A DNA stretch of 64,000 nucleotides from contig PEAM01000013.1 of the NCBI GenBank assembly GCA_002753565.1, positions 1-64,000 of the forward strand, written 5' to 3'. The position numbers and the translations under genes were made by a program. The DNA is from Magnetococcales bacterium (lineage in GTDB: Bacteria; Pseudomonadota; Magnetococcia; Magnetococcales; JADFYX01). Shown in pieces: positions 27,228 to 35,562 of this stretch (position 1 is its first letter; every line of letters starts with the position of its first letter). A model generated the notes under the pieces. That model saw nothing but the letters and a program-made list of their open reading frames with translations. It did no database searches and had not been told where the DNA came from.

Positions 27228-28826
27228 TTGACCACCGAATCAGACCATACTCCACCCCCTGTCCGGTCACACCCAGCCAGTCGATTGATGCGTGCGGTGG
27301 GGACCATCAGCTTTTTTACCCTGCTCTCCCGCCTGTTGGGTTTTGTCCGAGATGTGGTCATTGCCCGGTTTTTTGGTGCCGGTATGGGGGCCGACGCTTT
27401 TTTTGTCGCCTTGAAACTGCCCAACTTTCTGCGACGACTCTTTGCTGAGGGGGCCTTTAGTACCGCCTTTGTGCCGGTCTTCAGCGACTATATCGCCAAG
27501 GGGGATGATGGCTCCACCCGAGAGGCGGCCCGAGCGGTTTTTACCGCGTTGAGTGTGGTTTTGCTGGGGGTGGTGGCGGTGGGGCAGTTGCTCATGCCTC
27601 TGCTCATCTTAATCATTGCCCCCGGCTTCTCCGATGACCCGGAGAAAGTACAGTTGACGGTGGATCTGACCCGGATCACCTTTCCTTATATTTTTTTCAT
27701 CTCCCTGGTGGCTCTGGCGGGGGGAATATTAAACAGCTTTCACCGTTTTGCCCTGCCCGCTGCCACCCCGATCCTGCTTAATGTCTCCCTGATTATCGGG
27801 GCGGTCTATCTCTCGCCCTTAATGGAGAGGCCCGCCTTGGGGTTGGCCTTTGGTGTACTGCTGGGTGGGATTACCCAGTTGGCTATCCAGCTTCCGGCCC
27901 TGGCTCGGATAGGGATGCCCTTTGCCTTTTCCTGGAACTGGAAACATCCGGCTATTCAACGGATTCTTTTTTTGATGGGGCCGTCGGTTTTGGGCGTGTC
28001 GGTGGCTCAGGTCAACCTGCTCTTTGATATCTTTCTGGCCTCCTGGCTGGCGGAGGGGTCCATCTCCTATCTCTATTATGCCGACCGTCTGGTGGAGTTT
28101 CCTCTGGGATTGATCGGCATCGCCATGGGAACCGCCATCCTTCCGGCTCTCTCGGCCAAGGCGGCCGGAGGGGATAGGCAGGGGTTGTGTCATGATCTGG
28201 ATTTTGGATTGCGCCTGGTCTTGATGATCAATATTCCCGCCACGGTGGGGCTGGTGGTGCTTCGGGAGCCGATCCTCTCTTTGCTGTTTGAACGGGGCGC
28301 ATTCGATGAAAACGCCACCTATCTGACCGCTCAGGCTCTTTTGGCCTATGGGCTGGGGCTGACCGCTTTTTCTGCCATCAAGGTGCTCGCGCCGGCCTTC
28401 TATGCCATGAAAGATACCCGCACACCGGTTCGCATCGCCATCATCTGCATGAGCAGCAACATGGTGCTTAATGTCCTGCTGATGATTCCTCTTCAGCATG
28501 TGGGCTTGGCTCTGGCTACCACCCTGTCGGCTTTTTTGAATGCCTTTTTGTTGCTCAGAGGGTTGGATAAAAAGGTGGGATATCGTATCGGTAGAAAATT
28601 TATGATAACCATGGGCAAGACCGCCATCGCCAGTGGTCTTCTCTGGATTTTTCTGGAGTTGGCCCTGCTCTCTTTCTGGCATGGGCCGACCCAGACCATG
28701 GAAAAAGCCCTTATTCTGCTCCCCCTCATTTTTTTTGGTGGGTTGCTGTTTGGGCTGGTTATCTGGCTGTTGAAAGGGGAGGAGATGGGGGCGCTGCTGG
28801 CGGCACTCAGACACAAGCGAGGCTGA
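27228..28826 (+). CDS. murJ: Lipid II flippase MurJ
   Basis: A 532-residue, 14-segment inner-membrane protein of the MOP/MurJ family that flips lipid II to the periplasm. Strong motifs: FFTLLSRLLGFVRDVVIARFFGAG in the first segment, DAFFVALKLPNFLRRLFAEGAFSTAFVPVF, and APGFSDDPEKV. The start used is a TTG at 27228 with AAAGGG about ten bases upstream. An in-frame ATG at 27288 is the alternative and would remove 20 hydrophilic residues without touching the first membrane segment. Confidence 0.95.
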   Translation: MTTESDHTPPPVRSHPASRLMRAVGTISFFTLLSRLLGFVRDVVIARFFGAGMGADAFFVALKLPNFLRRLFAEGAFSTAFVPVFSDYIAKGDDGSTREAARAVFTALSVVLLGVVAVGQLLMPLLILIIAPGFSDDPEKVQLTVDLTRITFPYIFFISLVALAGGILNSFHRFALPAATPILLNVSLIIGAVYLSPLMERPALGLAFGVLLGGITQLAIQLPALARIGMPFAFSWNWKHPAIQRILFLMGPSVLGVSVAQVNLLFDIFLASWLAEGSISYLYYADRLVEFPLGLIGIAMGTAILPALSAKAAGGDRQGLCHDLDFGLRLVLMINIPATVGLVVLREPILSLLFERGAFDENATYLTAQALLAYGLGLTAFSAIKVLAPAFYAMKDTRTPVRIAIICMSSNMVLNVLLMIPLQHVGLALATTLSAFLNAFLLLRGLDKKVGYRIGRKFMITMGKTAIASGLLWIFLELALLSFWHGPTQTMEKALILLPLIFFGGLLFGLVIWLLKGEEMGALLAALRHKRG

Positions 28827-28843
28827 CCAGAGGAGGGGGATGG

Positions 28844-28884
28844 GATCATTTTTCTTGACAATGGAATGATCTAACTAGAGAATT
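28844..28884 (+). promoter_or_regulatory. Candidate sigma-70 promoter with overlapping inverted repeat
   Basis: TTGACA at 28855-28860 is followed 17 bases later by GAGAAT (weak -10). The -35 lies inside an inverted repeat, GATCATT (28844-28850) and AATGATC (28865-28871), which could be an operator for the REC-PAS-GGDEF gene downstream. Confidence 0.4.
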
Positions 28885-28930
28885 TACCAGTCAAATCAAT
28901 GTGCCTACCTTTTAAGAAGAGTATGGATAA

Positions 28931-30250
28931 ATGTCTGCGAATAAAGAGAAAAAGCACACCATCATTGTTGCGGATGATTCTCGTTCAGCCAGGACAATGA
29001 TCGCCAATCGGCTAGAAAAAATGGGCTATACCGTCTTTCAGGCAGAGGATGGCAAGGTGGCCTATCAGCTCTTTGTCAAGGAGATGCCGGATCTGATTCT
29101 GATGGATGCCAATATGCCGGTTGTCGATGGTTATCGGACATCGGCAGAGATCAGGCGGCACGCCAGAGGGGAGGATGCCCGTATTATCATGGTGACCGGT
29201 CAGGGGGATGATGCCTCGGTGGAGCGGGCTTTTCAATCGGGGGCGGATGAGTTTATCACCAAGCCGGTCCACTGGGCGGTATTGGAAAAGCGCATTCAGC
29301 TGATGATTGAGCGCAATCACAACCAGATCGCCATCCGTGAAAACAGTGCGCGCATGGAGGCGGTGTTCAATACGGTTGTTGACGGTATTTTGGTTGTCAA
29401 TGATAAGGGGATGATTGAAACCCTCAACCATGCGTCTGCGCGGATTTTTGGTTATTGGGATTGGGAGTTGACCGGTAAGAATGTCTCTCTTCTCATGCCG
29501 CCCAGGGAGGGGGAGAAGCAGGACGCCTTTTTTCAGGGCTGCCTGATGTCTGGCGAGAAAAATGTGACCGGTAAATTGCGTGAGGTGGAGGGGAAACACA
29601 AGGAGGGCCACCTGTTTCCTGTCGAGCTTTCCGTCACCGAGGTCAAGCTGGCTGATCGGGTGGTTTTTACCGGGGTGGTACGGGATATTACCCAACGTAA
29701 AGAGGCAGAACAACGTATCTATCATCAGGCCAACTATGATGCCTTGACCGATCTGCCCAACCGTTCCCTGTTCATGAAAAATCTGGCCGATAAGTTGGCG
29801 GAGACTCAAAAAAAAGGTGGCTCTCTTGCTCTGATCTTTATCGATCTGGATCGTTTTAAATGGGTCAATGACAATCTGGGCCATCCGGCGGGAGACGAGC
29901 TCTTAAAGGCCGCTTCCGCTCGGGTCAAGGCGTTGGTTGGCGAGAAGGATGCGGTGGCTCGACTGGGTGGAGATGAGTTTACCGCCACCGTTACCCAATT
30001 TAAAGACCCCTCCGAGATAGAGACGCTGGCCTTTTCTCTGTTGAAAGCCTTGAACAAGGCGTTTGAGTTGGAGGGGCAGGAGGTGTTTATCTCCGGCTCT
30101 CTGGGGATTTCGCTCTTTCCACAGGATGCGGACGATCTGACCACCCTGTTGAAGCGGGCCGATGAGGCCATGTACCAATCCAAAAAGGCTGGGCGCAACG
30201 CCTATCATTTTTGTTGCGGACAGTCGTTGATTCTCGACAAGCGGTACTGA
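28931..30250 (+). CDS. Response regulator with PAS and GGDEF domains (diguanylate cyclase)
   Basis: A 439-residue cytoplasmic protein. Residues about 9-125: receiver domain with acidic pair Asp15/Asp16, phosphoacceptor Asp59 in LMDANMP, the T of VTGQG and the KP lysine, all intact. About 140-260: PAS domain ending in VVRDITQRKEAEQ. About 275-430: GGDEF domain with intact RLGGDEF, DxLTDLPNR and FIDLDRFKWVNDNLGHPAGD. The inhibitory RxxD site upstream of GGDEF is not evident, so product inhibition may be lost. It should make cyclic di-GMP under phosphorelay and PAS control. No cognate kinase is adjacent. Confidence 0.92.
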   Translation: MSANKEKKHTIIVADDSRSARTMIANRLEKMGYTVFQAEDGKVAYQLFVKEMPDLILMDANMPVVDGYRTSAEIRRHARGEDARIIMVTGQGDDASVERAFQSGADEFITKPVHWAVLEKRIQLMIERNHNQIAIRENSARMEAVFNTVVDGILVVNDKGMIETLNHASARIFGYWDWELTGKNVSLLMPPREGEKQDAFFQGCLMSGEKNVTGKLREVEGKHKEGHLFPVELSVTEVKLADRVVFTGVVRDITQRKEAEQRIYHQANYDALTDLPNRSLFMKNLADKLAETQKKGGSLALIFIDLDRFKWVNDNLGHPAGDELLKAASARVKALVGEKDAVARLGGDEFTATVTQFKDPSEIETLAFSLLKALNKAFELEGQEVFISGSLGISLFPQDADDLTTLLKRADEAMYQSKKAGRNAYHFCCGQSLILDKRY

Positions 30251-30256
30251 TCCAAC

Positions 30257-30946
30257 GTGCCTACCCCCCTGCTGGCTCTATCTCAGCTCTGTTTTGCCCT
30301 GCCCAACCAGGGGCCGGCACTCTTTGCCAACCTTTCCTTTGCCCTGTATCCGGGAGAGCGGGTGGCGATTGTGGGGGGGGAGGCGTCGGGTAAAAGTTGT
30401 TTGATGCGGTTGATGGCGGGGTTGATGGTGCCTGACTCCGGTCAGGTTCTCTTCAAGGGCAGCGCGCTTTGCCACCCCCCTCCCCAGCCGGGAGGTGTCG
30501 CCCTTTTGTTCCGGGAGGCGGCGAACCATTTTTTGGCACCGGTTGCCGGAGAAGAGATCCGCCTGGGGATGGCGCGGGGATCGGATCGGCAGCAGTCAGA
30601 GCGTACGGCGACCCTGTTATCGATGGTTGGCCTGCCCCCTCAGGCTGTTGGTTGGTCTCTCTCCACGTTGTCGGCTTCTCAACAGTATCGGGTGGCGCTG
30701 GCTGCGCTGCTGGCCGGAAAACCCGCCCTGATTTTGGCCGATGAACCGGGTCATGCTCTGGATTCGGAGGGCGAGGAGGGGGTGGCCAACCTTTTTGCCC
30801 GGCAGTGTCAATCCCACGCTGTTGCTCAGCTGATCTTAACCAGTCGGCTGGATCGGGCCGACCGTTTTGCCGACCGTATTCTCTCCTTGGGTCAGGGTAT
30901 TTTAACCCCACTCTCTACCACCCCTTCCCCAAACAGCCATCCTTGA
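30257..30946 (+). CDS. Orphan ABC-type ATP-binding protein, degenerate signature
   Basis: A 229-residue ATPase domain of ABC type without an attached membrane part, six bases after the diguanylate cyclase gene and on the same strand. Walker A is GGEASGKS and Walker B is ALILADEP followed by GHALD (Asp after the glutamate loop), both usable. The signature LSGGQ is replaced by LSASQ, and the Q-loop is weak (ALLFREAANHF). No permease gene is near. It might work with a distant membrane partner or in another ATPase role. GTG start; weak ribosome site. Confidence 0.75.
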   Translation: MPTPLLALSQLCFALPNQGPALFANLSFALYPGERVAIVGGEASGKSCLMRLMAGLMVPDSGQVLFKGSALCHPPPQPGGVALLFREAANHFLAPVAGEEIRLGMARGSDRQQSERTATLLSMVGLPPQAVGWSLSTLSASQQYRVALAALLAGKPALILADEPGHALDSEGEEGVANLFARQCQSHAVAQLILTSRLDRADRFADRILSLGQGILTPLSTTPSPNSHP

Positions 30947-31067
30947 TATAAGCTGAATCAAGCAACTTTTCGTTTCCAGGTTAAACGATCCTATCAATGA
31001 TGGGCCTGGAAGAGAGACAAAAGGGATAATCTCTTTTTTTCGTGGCTCCAACAGCAAAGGGAAAGAT

Positions 31068-31568
31068 ATGGAAGAGCAGACCAAAGAACAGGCACCACCT
31101 TCAGATCAACCGGCTTTTCATGTTGAAAAGCTCTATATCAAGGATCTCTCCTTCGAAAGCCCCAACACCCCGGAGATTTTTGCCGATTTGGGTGAGCCAA
31201 AAGTGGAGTTCAACCTCAATACCGGTGCAACCCAAAAAGGGGAGGATCACTTTGAGGCGACGTTACAGGTAACCGTGAGCGTTAAAAATGCGGAGAAGAC
31301 CCTCTTTTTGGTCGAGGTCTCCTATGGCGGTATTTTCCTGATTCGTAACTTTGAGAAGGATCAGCTTGATGCCTTGTTGGGTATTGAGTGTCCTTCCATT
31401 CTCTTTCCCTACATCCGTCGTGTGGTCTCTGATCTGGTCACCGAGGGGGGGTTCAAGCCGCTGGTTCTGGACCCGATCAATTTCGCGGCCCTTTTCCATC
31501 AGGCACGGGCCGAAGAGGCCAAAAAAGCAGCGGCTTCGGGTGGTGGCAGCGGCGAAAAGCTTAACTAA
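31068..31568 (+). CDS. secB: Protein-export chaperone SecB
   Basis: A 166-residue SecB with clear family sequence: FHVEKLYIKDLSFESPNTPEIF, then KNAEKTLFLVEVSYGGIFLI, and CPSILFPYIRRVVSDLVTEGGFKPLVLDPINFAALF. SecB tetramers keep preproteins unfolded and deliver them to SecA, whose gene is also in this window at 41685. The final 15 residues are an Ala/Gly/Ser-rich tail. Followed by a strong bidirectional terminator. Confidence 0.97.
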   Translation: MEEQTKEQAPPSDQPAFHVEKLYIKDLSFESPNTPEIFADLGEPKVEFNLNTGATQKGEDHFEATLQVTVSVKNAEKTLFLVEVSYGGIFLIRNFEKDQLDALLGIECPSILFPYIRRVVSDLVTEGGFKPLVLDPINFAALFHQARAEEAKKAAASGGGSGEKLN

Positions 31569-31599
31569 AGTGACTTAAGCCCTTTGGTAGGCCAAAAAA

Positions 31600-31635
31600 A
31601 GAGACCCAGTTTAAGTTCGCTTAAACCGGGTCTCT
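31600..31635. terminator. Bidirectional intrinsic terminator between secB and queF
   Basis: Stem GAGACCC-A-GTTTAAG (31601-31615) with a TTCG tetraloop and CTTAAAC-C-GGGTCTC (31620-31634); one A/C mismatch. An A7 run at 31594-31600 becomes a U-run in the queF transcript, so it should terminate queF well, and the hairpin also ends the secB message. Confidence 0.85.
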
Positions 31636-31686
31636 GTCGTTATATAGTGAGTGAAAAAGGGCCGAACGGGAGGGCTTCCCTGTCTG

Positions 31687-32022
31687 TCAGGGTTTGGTAT
31701 AGTCCGCGGTTACGATGGTTGAGATGCCACCTCTGACATTAAAATCTCCCACCACGGTCATGGTGCGGGGAGAGGCGATGGCGACCAGCTCATCCAGAAT
31801 CTGGTTGGTGACCGCCTCATGGAAGTGGCCTTTTTCCCGGAAGCTCCATAAATAGAGCTTGAGGGATTTTAGCTCGATACAGGTCTGGTCCGGTATGTAG
31901 GAGATGCGAATCTCGGCAAAGTCCGGTTGACCGGTTTTGGGGCAGACACAGGTAAACTCCGGACATTTCATCTCGATCCGGTAGTTCCGATTGGGGTTTG
32001 GGTTGGGAAAAGTTTCTAACAT
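31687..32022 (-). CDS. queF: NADPH-dependent 7-cyano-7-deazaguanine reductase (QueF, unimodular)
   Basis: A 111-residue enzyme converting preQ0 to preQ1 in queuosine synthesis. [12 protein letters not shown] holds the catalytic cysteine (Cys27 by alignment with the CPxTGQPD motif) and the proton-relay aspartate; IELKSLKLY is the QueF substrate motif. It is the short, unimodular type rather than the two-domain E. coli form, and shorter than the typical 140-160 residues, mainly at the N-terminus. Convergent with secB, divergent from the DUF748 gene. Confidence 0.94.
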   Translation of the reverse strand: MLETFPNPNPNRNYRIEMKCPEFTCVCPKTGQPDFAEIRISYIPDQTCIELKSLKLYLWSFREKGHFHEAVTNQILDELVAIASPRTMTVVGDFNVRGGISTIVTADYTKP

Positions 32023-32140
32023 AGCGACCTTTTACTAGGCGATTTGTGGGCAGAAGTCAATTTTTCATTTATGATCGGGATGTGATGGCTGATTGGTCAA
32101 GCCATTTTTCAAATGGAATCCTTGTAGACAAGCAGGTGGA

Positions 32141-35100
32141 ATGATGAGCAGCAAGAAAAAACTGGGCTGGGGGAAGCTCTCTCTCTTATTGGTAACCGTC
32201 CCTTTATTACTGCTGGTTGGACTGTTGCTGACCGCTACCCAGTGGATGGAGTGGGGTATCAAGAAGGGGTTGCCGGGTATGGAGGTTCACCTGGAGAAGG
32301 GGGGTATCAACCTGCTGGATGGGCGGGTAGAGCTGACAGGGTTGGCTTTGGCCAAGGGGGGGAGCGAAAAATTGCAGATCTCTCTTCTGGCTGTGGATCT
32401 TTCGTTGAAAAGCCTGTTTAAAAAACAGGTGATCTTGGACCAGCTTCAGGTCGCTCAGGGTAACATTTGGATAGAGGCTCTGCCCTCGGGTGGTTGGCAG
32501 GTGGCTGGTGTCGATCTGCCCCCCTCGTCCCCAGAGAGTCAGGCCCAGAAGCAGAAACAGGAGCCTGCCCAGCCCATCGACAATTTAGGTGTCGGATTCC
32601 GAGAGCTTCTGTTGGATCAGCTCACCTTCCATCTTAAAGAGGGGGGACGGCAACAGACGGTGGGTCTCAACCATCTTCAGGTTACCTCTCAGGGGGTTTT
32701 TCAGACCAGCAGCTCTCTGGGTATTGTTCTCGATGCCGGGCTGGATAAGGCTCGGCTGCAGCTAAAAGGTCAGGCCGCTCCGTTTGCCGCTCCTCTCCAC
32801 TTTAAGGGCAACCTGAATATCAAAGGGCTTGCCCTGGCCCTTGCCAAACCCTATTTGGCAGAGATTCCCCCCTCCCTGCAGGGGTCGGCCTCCACCAATA
32901 TGGATCTGGATCTTTCCTACGCCGAGCAGGGGGAGTCTCAATTCAACCTCTCCGGCGATCTCAATCTGCACGATTTTGCCGTCGAACAAGACGCCCTGGC
33001 GGTGCAGCTTCCCCTGACCGGTTGGCAGGGAAAGGTTGTCGCCTCTCTTCCTCCGGCTTCGGATCATCAGGCTGCCCCCAAAGTGACCCTGACCGGTAGT
33101 CTTAAACTCAGCGGTCTCTCCATGACCCAGGAGGACCATACCGTTCAACTGCCGCAAACCCAGTGGTTGGGGGTGGTGTCGGCCTCCCTGCCGCCGGGGG
33201 CCAAGCCAACAGGATCGATCAAAGGCATGGTGCAGAGTGAAGAGGGTCTGTTTAAACTGGGAGGCACGCAACAGTCAGAGGGAGCCATTGATGGGGTGAC
33301 CTTTAAAAAACTTCTGCTGGAGGGGATCAATGTGGCCCTTGCCGATAACTCGGTGGCGGTGGATGGGGTGGCGTTGGCAGATCTGTACATCCAGACTGTG
33401 GGTAAAAAAAATACGCTGCTGGTGGTTGAAGGGGTCGATCTGAAACAGGCCCAGTACGACCCGTCTGGTCGGGTCACGTTGGATTCAGTCGCGGTAACGG
33501 GCAGCTCGCTCTTTTTGCACCGTAACAGCGTGAATAAGTGGCCCTGGTCCGATTTGACCCCCGCAGACTCCGCCTCGGATGCAGAAAAAAAACCGGAGGT
33601 GGCTGGGCAAGATTCGGATGAACAACAAGGTGATGGGGCAGAAAAACCGGCACTCTCCTATCGGCTGGGCTCTCTCTCCTTCCCCAAGGGGGTGGTTATC
33701 TCTCTGTTGGATGAAGGGGTCAGCCCGGTTGTTCGGGTTGGGGGGCAGATTGATCGTCTGGAGGTTGCTGCCATCGATAGTCTCACCCCGGATAAGGCAA
33801 CCTCTTTCAACATAGCGGGTCGGGTGGGGGAGTATGGCAAGTTTCAATTTTCTGGGGAGGGGAAGCCGCTGCTCTCATCTCCGGATGTTATAGTCAAGGG
33901 GTTTATCAAGGCGATATCCCTTCCGCCATTCTCCCCTTATGTGGTCCCGGAGTTGGGCTATAATTTTGGTAGTGGCAGCTTGGATGTGGATACCGACCTG
34001 ACAGTTGCCCAGTCGGGCATTCAGGCCAAGAATGGTATTAAACTCAAAATGTTCAAACTGGTTTCAGCCAAAAATAAAAAGTCGGCTGAGATTGCCGAAA
34101 AACTTCCGATCCCCATCAACAGTGCCTTGGATTTTCTTCGTGATGGTGACGGGGATATTTCGATGAGCATTCCGGTGGCTGGGACAGTGGAGAACCCTGA
34201 TGTCAAACTGGATGATATTATAAGCAAAGTGATGGGTAAGGTGACCGTCAAGGCGGCCAAAACCACCGCTTTTGCCGCTCTTGGCCCCATCGGCTTGGCT
34301 CTTTCGGCTGTGGAGATGATCGGTACGGCTGCTGTGGAGGCGGAACGTCAGAGCAATCTGGAGCCGATTTTCTTTGCGCCGGGTTCCAGTCAGTTATCGG
34401 CGGATAGTGTGGAGCGGCTGAATAAGTTGGCAACCTACCTGACCACCAAACAGAAAGGGCGTGTCTCTGCCTGTGGTGTGGTGGTTGCGGCGGATGAGGC
34501 TGCCTTGGTGCAATCGGCTGATACGGTTGCCCAGACGCAACCAACGGATGTGGCTGCCCAGACGCAACCAGCAGGAGAGGCTTTAGCCAGCCAGCCGGCA
34601 GTGGAGATGCCGCCATCAAGCTGGATCTATCCTGATGCTATCGAGTCGATCCAGCCGGTTACCCCGGAAAAGGTTGTCCAACCCCAGAGGGAGGAGCAGG
34701 TTGTTGTCCAAAAAGGGGGACGTTTCCATACGGTTCGGGTGGCCTCGTTCCAATCTTTGGACCGTGCCAAGCGCGAGAAGGGGCTGTGGGAAAAAAGGGG
34801 CTATACGGCGTCGATTCAAGCGCTCCCCGGTCGGGGAGGCAGAGAGTGGCAGGCGGTCTCTGTCGGTCTGTTTGACCAGCGCAGCCAAGCGACGGAGCTT
34901 GCGGGGGAGCTGAATAAAACCTATCAGACCCAATCCATTGTTGCCCAAATCGTCACTCCTGACGTTGTCGAGAGCCGGATGGTGGCCTCAGCCCAGCCCT
35001 CTGCAGCCCAGGTGATCCCGGCCAATAAAACCATGGCTGCGCAGCGGCCTGCCCCTGCAGAGTCACCACAGGTGATGGCGCAACCGGTGTACTCATCGAC

Positions 35101-35284
35101 GGGTGGCAAGATGGACCAGCCTCTTTTGGAGCGATTGAACGCCTTGGCTGTTAAACGGTCTTCGGTGGTTAAAAACTTTTTGATCACCCAGGGGAAAGTG
35201 GCGGAAGATCGGGTTTTTGCCTGTACGCCGGCACCACCTCAGCCTCAAGATAAAGAGGGGCCTCGGGTTGGTTTCTCTTTCTAG
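32141..35284 (+). CDS. DUF748/AsmA-like envelope protein with a SPOR domain nested in an OmpA-like C-terminus
   Basis: About 1047 residues. A membrane anchor (LGWGKLSLLLVTVPLLLLVGLLL) is followed by AsmA/DUF748-type beta repeats (VELTGLALAKG, LNIKGLALALAKPYL), which in this class form long periplasmic lipid-transfer or scaffold structures. The C-terminus begins like an OmpA fold: EPIFFAPGSSQLSADSVERL (about 742-761), then VSACGVVVAADEAAL; it is interrupted by about 200 residues containing a Thr/Gln/Ala-rich linker and a SPOR domain (FHTVRVASFQSLDRAKREK to QIVTP, about 856-940), and resumes at LLERLNALAVKRSSVVKNFLI (about 995). Start at the first of two ATGs with AGGTGG upstream; the longer frame to 32093 lacks support. 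Confidence 0.88.
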   Translation: MMSSKKKLGWGKLSLLLVTVPLLLLVGLLLTATQWMEWGIKKGLPGMEVHLEKGGINLLDGRVELTGLALAKGGSEKLQISLLAVDLSLKSLFKKQVILDQLQVAQGNIWIEALPSGGWQVAGVDLPPSSPESQAQKQKQEPAQPIDNLGVGFRELLLDQLTFHLKEGGRQQTVGLNHLQVTSQGVFQTSSSLGIVLDAGLDKARLQLKGQAAPFAAPLHFKGNLNIKGLALALAKPYLAEIPPSLQGSASTNMDLDLSYAEQGESQFNLSGDLNLHDFAVEQDALAVQLPLTGWQGKVVASLPPASDHQAAPKVTLTGSLKLSGLSMTQEDHTVQLPQTQWLGVVSASLPPGAKPTGSIKGMVQSEEGLFKLGGTQQSEGAIDGVTFKKLLLEGINVALADNSVAVDGVALADLYIQTVGKKNTLLVVEGVDLKQAQYDPSGRVTLDSVAVTGSSLFLHRNSVNKWPWSDLTPADSASDAEKKPEVAGQDSDEQQGDGAEKPALSYRLGSLSFPKGVVISLLDEGVSPVVRVGGQIDRLEVAAIDSLTPDKATSFNIAGRVGEYGKFQFSGEGKPLLSSPDVIVKGFIKAISLPPFSPYVVPELGYNFGSGSLDVDTDLTVAQSGIQAKNGIKLKMFKLVSAKNKKSAEIAEKLPIPINSALDFLRDGDGDISMSIPVAGTVENPDVKLDDIISKVMGKVTVKAAKTTAFAALGPIGLALSAVEMIGTAAVEAERQSNLEPIFFAPGSSQLSADSVERLNKLATYLTTKQKGRVSACGVVVAADEAALVQSADTVAQTQPTDVAAQTQPAGEALASQPAVEMPPSSWIYPDAIESIQPVTPEKVVQPQREEQVVVQKGGRFHTVRVASFQSLDRAKREKGLWEKRGYTASIQALPGRGGREWQAVSVGLFDQRSQATELAGELNKTYQTQSIVAQIVTPDVVESRMVASAQPSAAQVIPANKTMAAQRPAPAESPQVMAQPVYSSTGGKMDQPLLERLNALAVKRSSVVKNFLITQGKVAEDRVFACTPAPPQPQDKEGPRVGFSF

Positions 35285-35409
35285 CGCGTCCTGATTCATG
35301 TTTTAATCGCAGCCAGAGGGGGAGGATGGTATTCAAAGCCTCTCCTTAGAGGGGTCAGGCTCCTCTCTGTCTGCTTTAAATGAAAACTATTTGGGAGTTG
35401 TCTGTTGAT

Positions 35410-35550
35410 ATGAGCCGTCAGTCACATTGGCAAGAGGTCTATGCCCATCAGGAGGGGGACCGGTTCAGTTGGTTTCAACCGTTCCTATGTCGCTCTGATC
35501 TTTGGCATGATCGTGCCCTCTTCCACTTTTGTCGGTTTCAACGACAGTAG
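35410..35550 (+). pseudogene. Remnant of a class I SAM-dependent methyltransferase
   Basis: A 46-codon frame reads MSRQSHWQEVYAHQEGDRFS followed by WFQP and, after a few residues, SDLWHDRALFHFCRFQRQ. The first part is the N-terminus and the second the DLWHDRAVFHFL motif of a known family of ~200-residue SAM methyltransferases; in intact members these segments are about 80-90 residues apart. The glycine-rich SAM-binding region is thus missing and the frame stops soon after, so this is an internally deleted gene. It lies in the 278-bp gap before the PEGA/FGE gene; the rest of the gap (35285-35409) shows no gene. Confidence 0.75.
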
Positions 35551-35562
35551 TATGGGTTGGGT

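Noticed and set aside
27819-28814. Long open frame opposite murJ (331 codons, minus strand)
   Set aside because: It is antisense to a clear MurJ; it is Gln/His/Arg-rich with no ribosome site, a shadow of GC-biased third positions.
29012-29884. 290-codon frame opposite the REC-PAS-GGDEF gene
   Set aside because: Antisense to intact domains; composition typical of a shadow frame.
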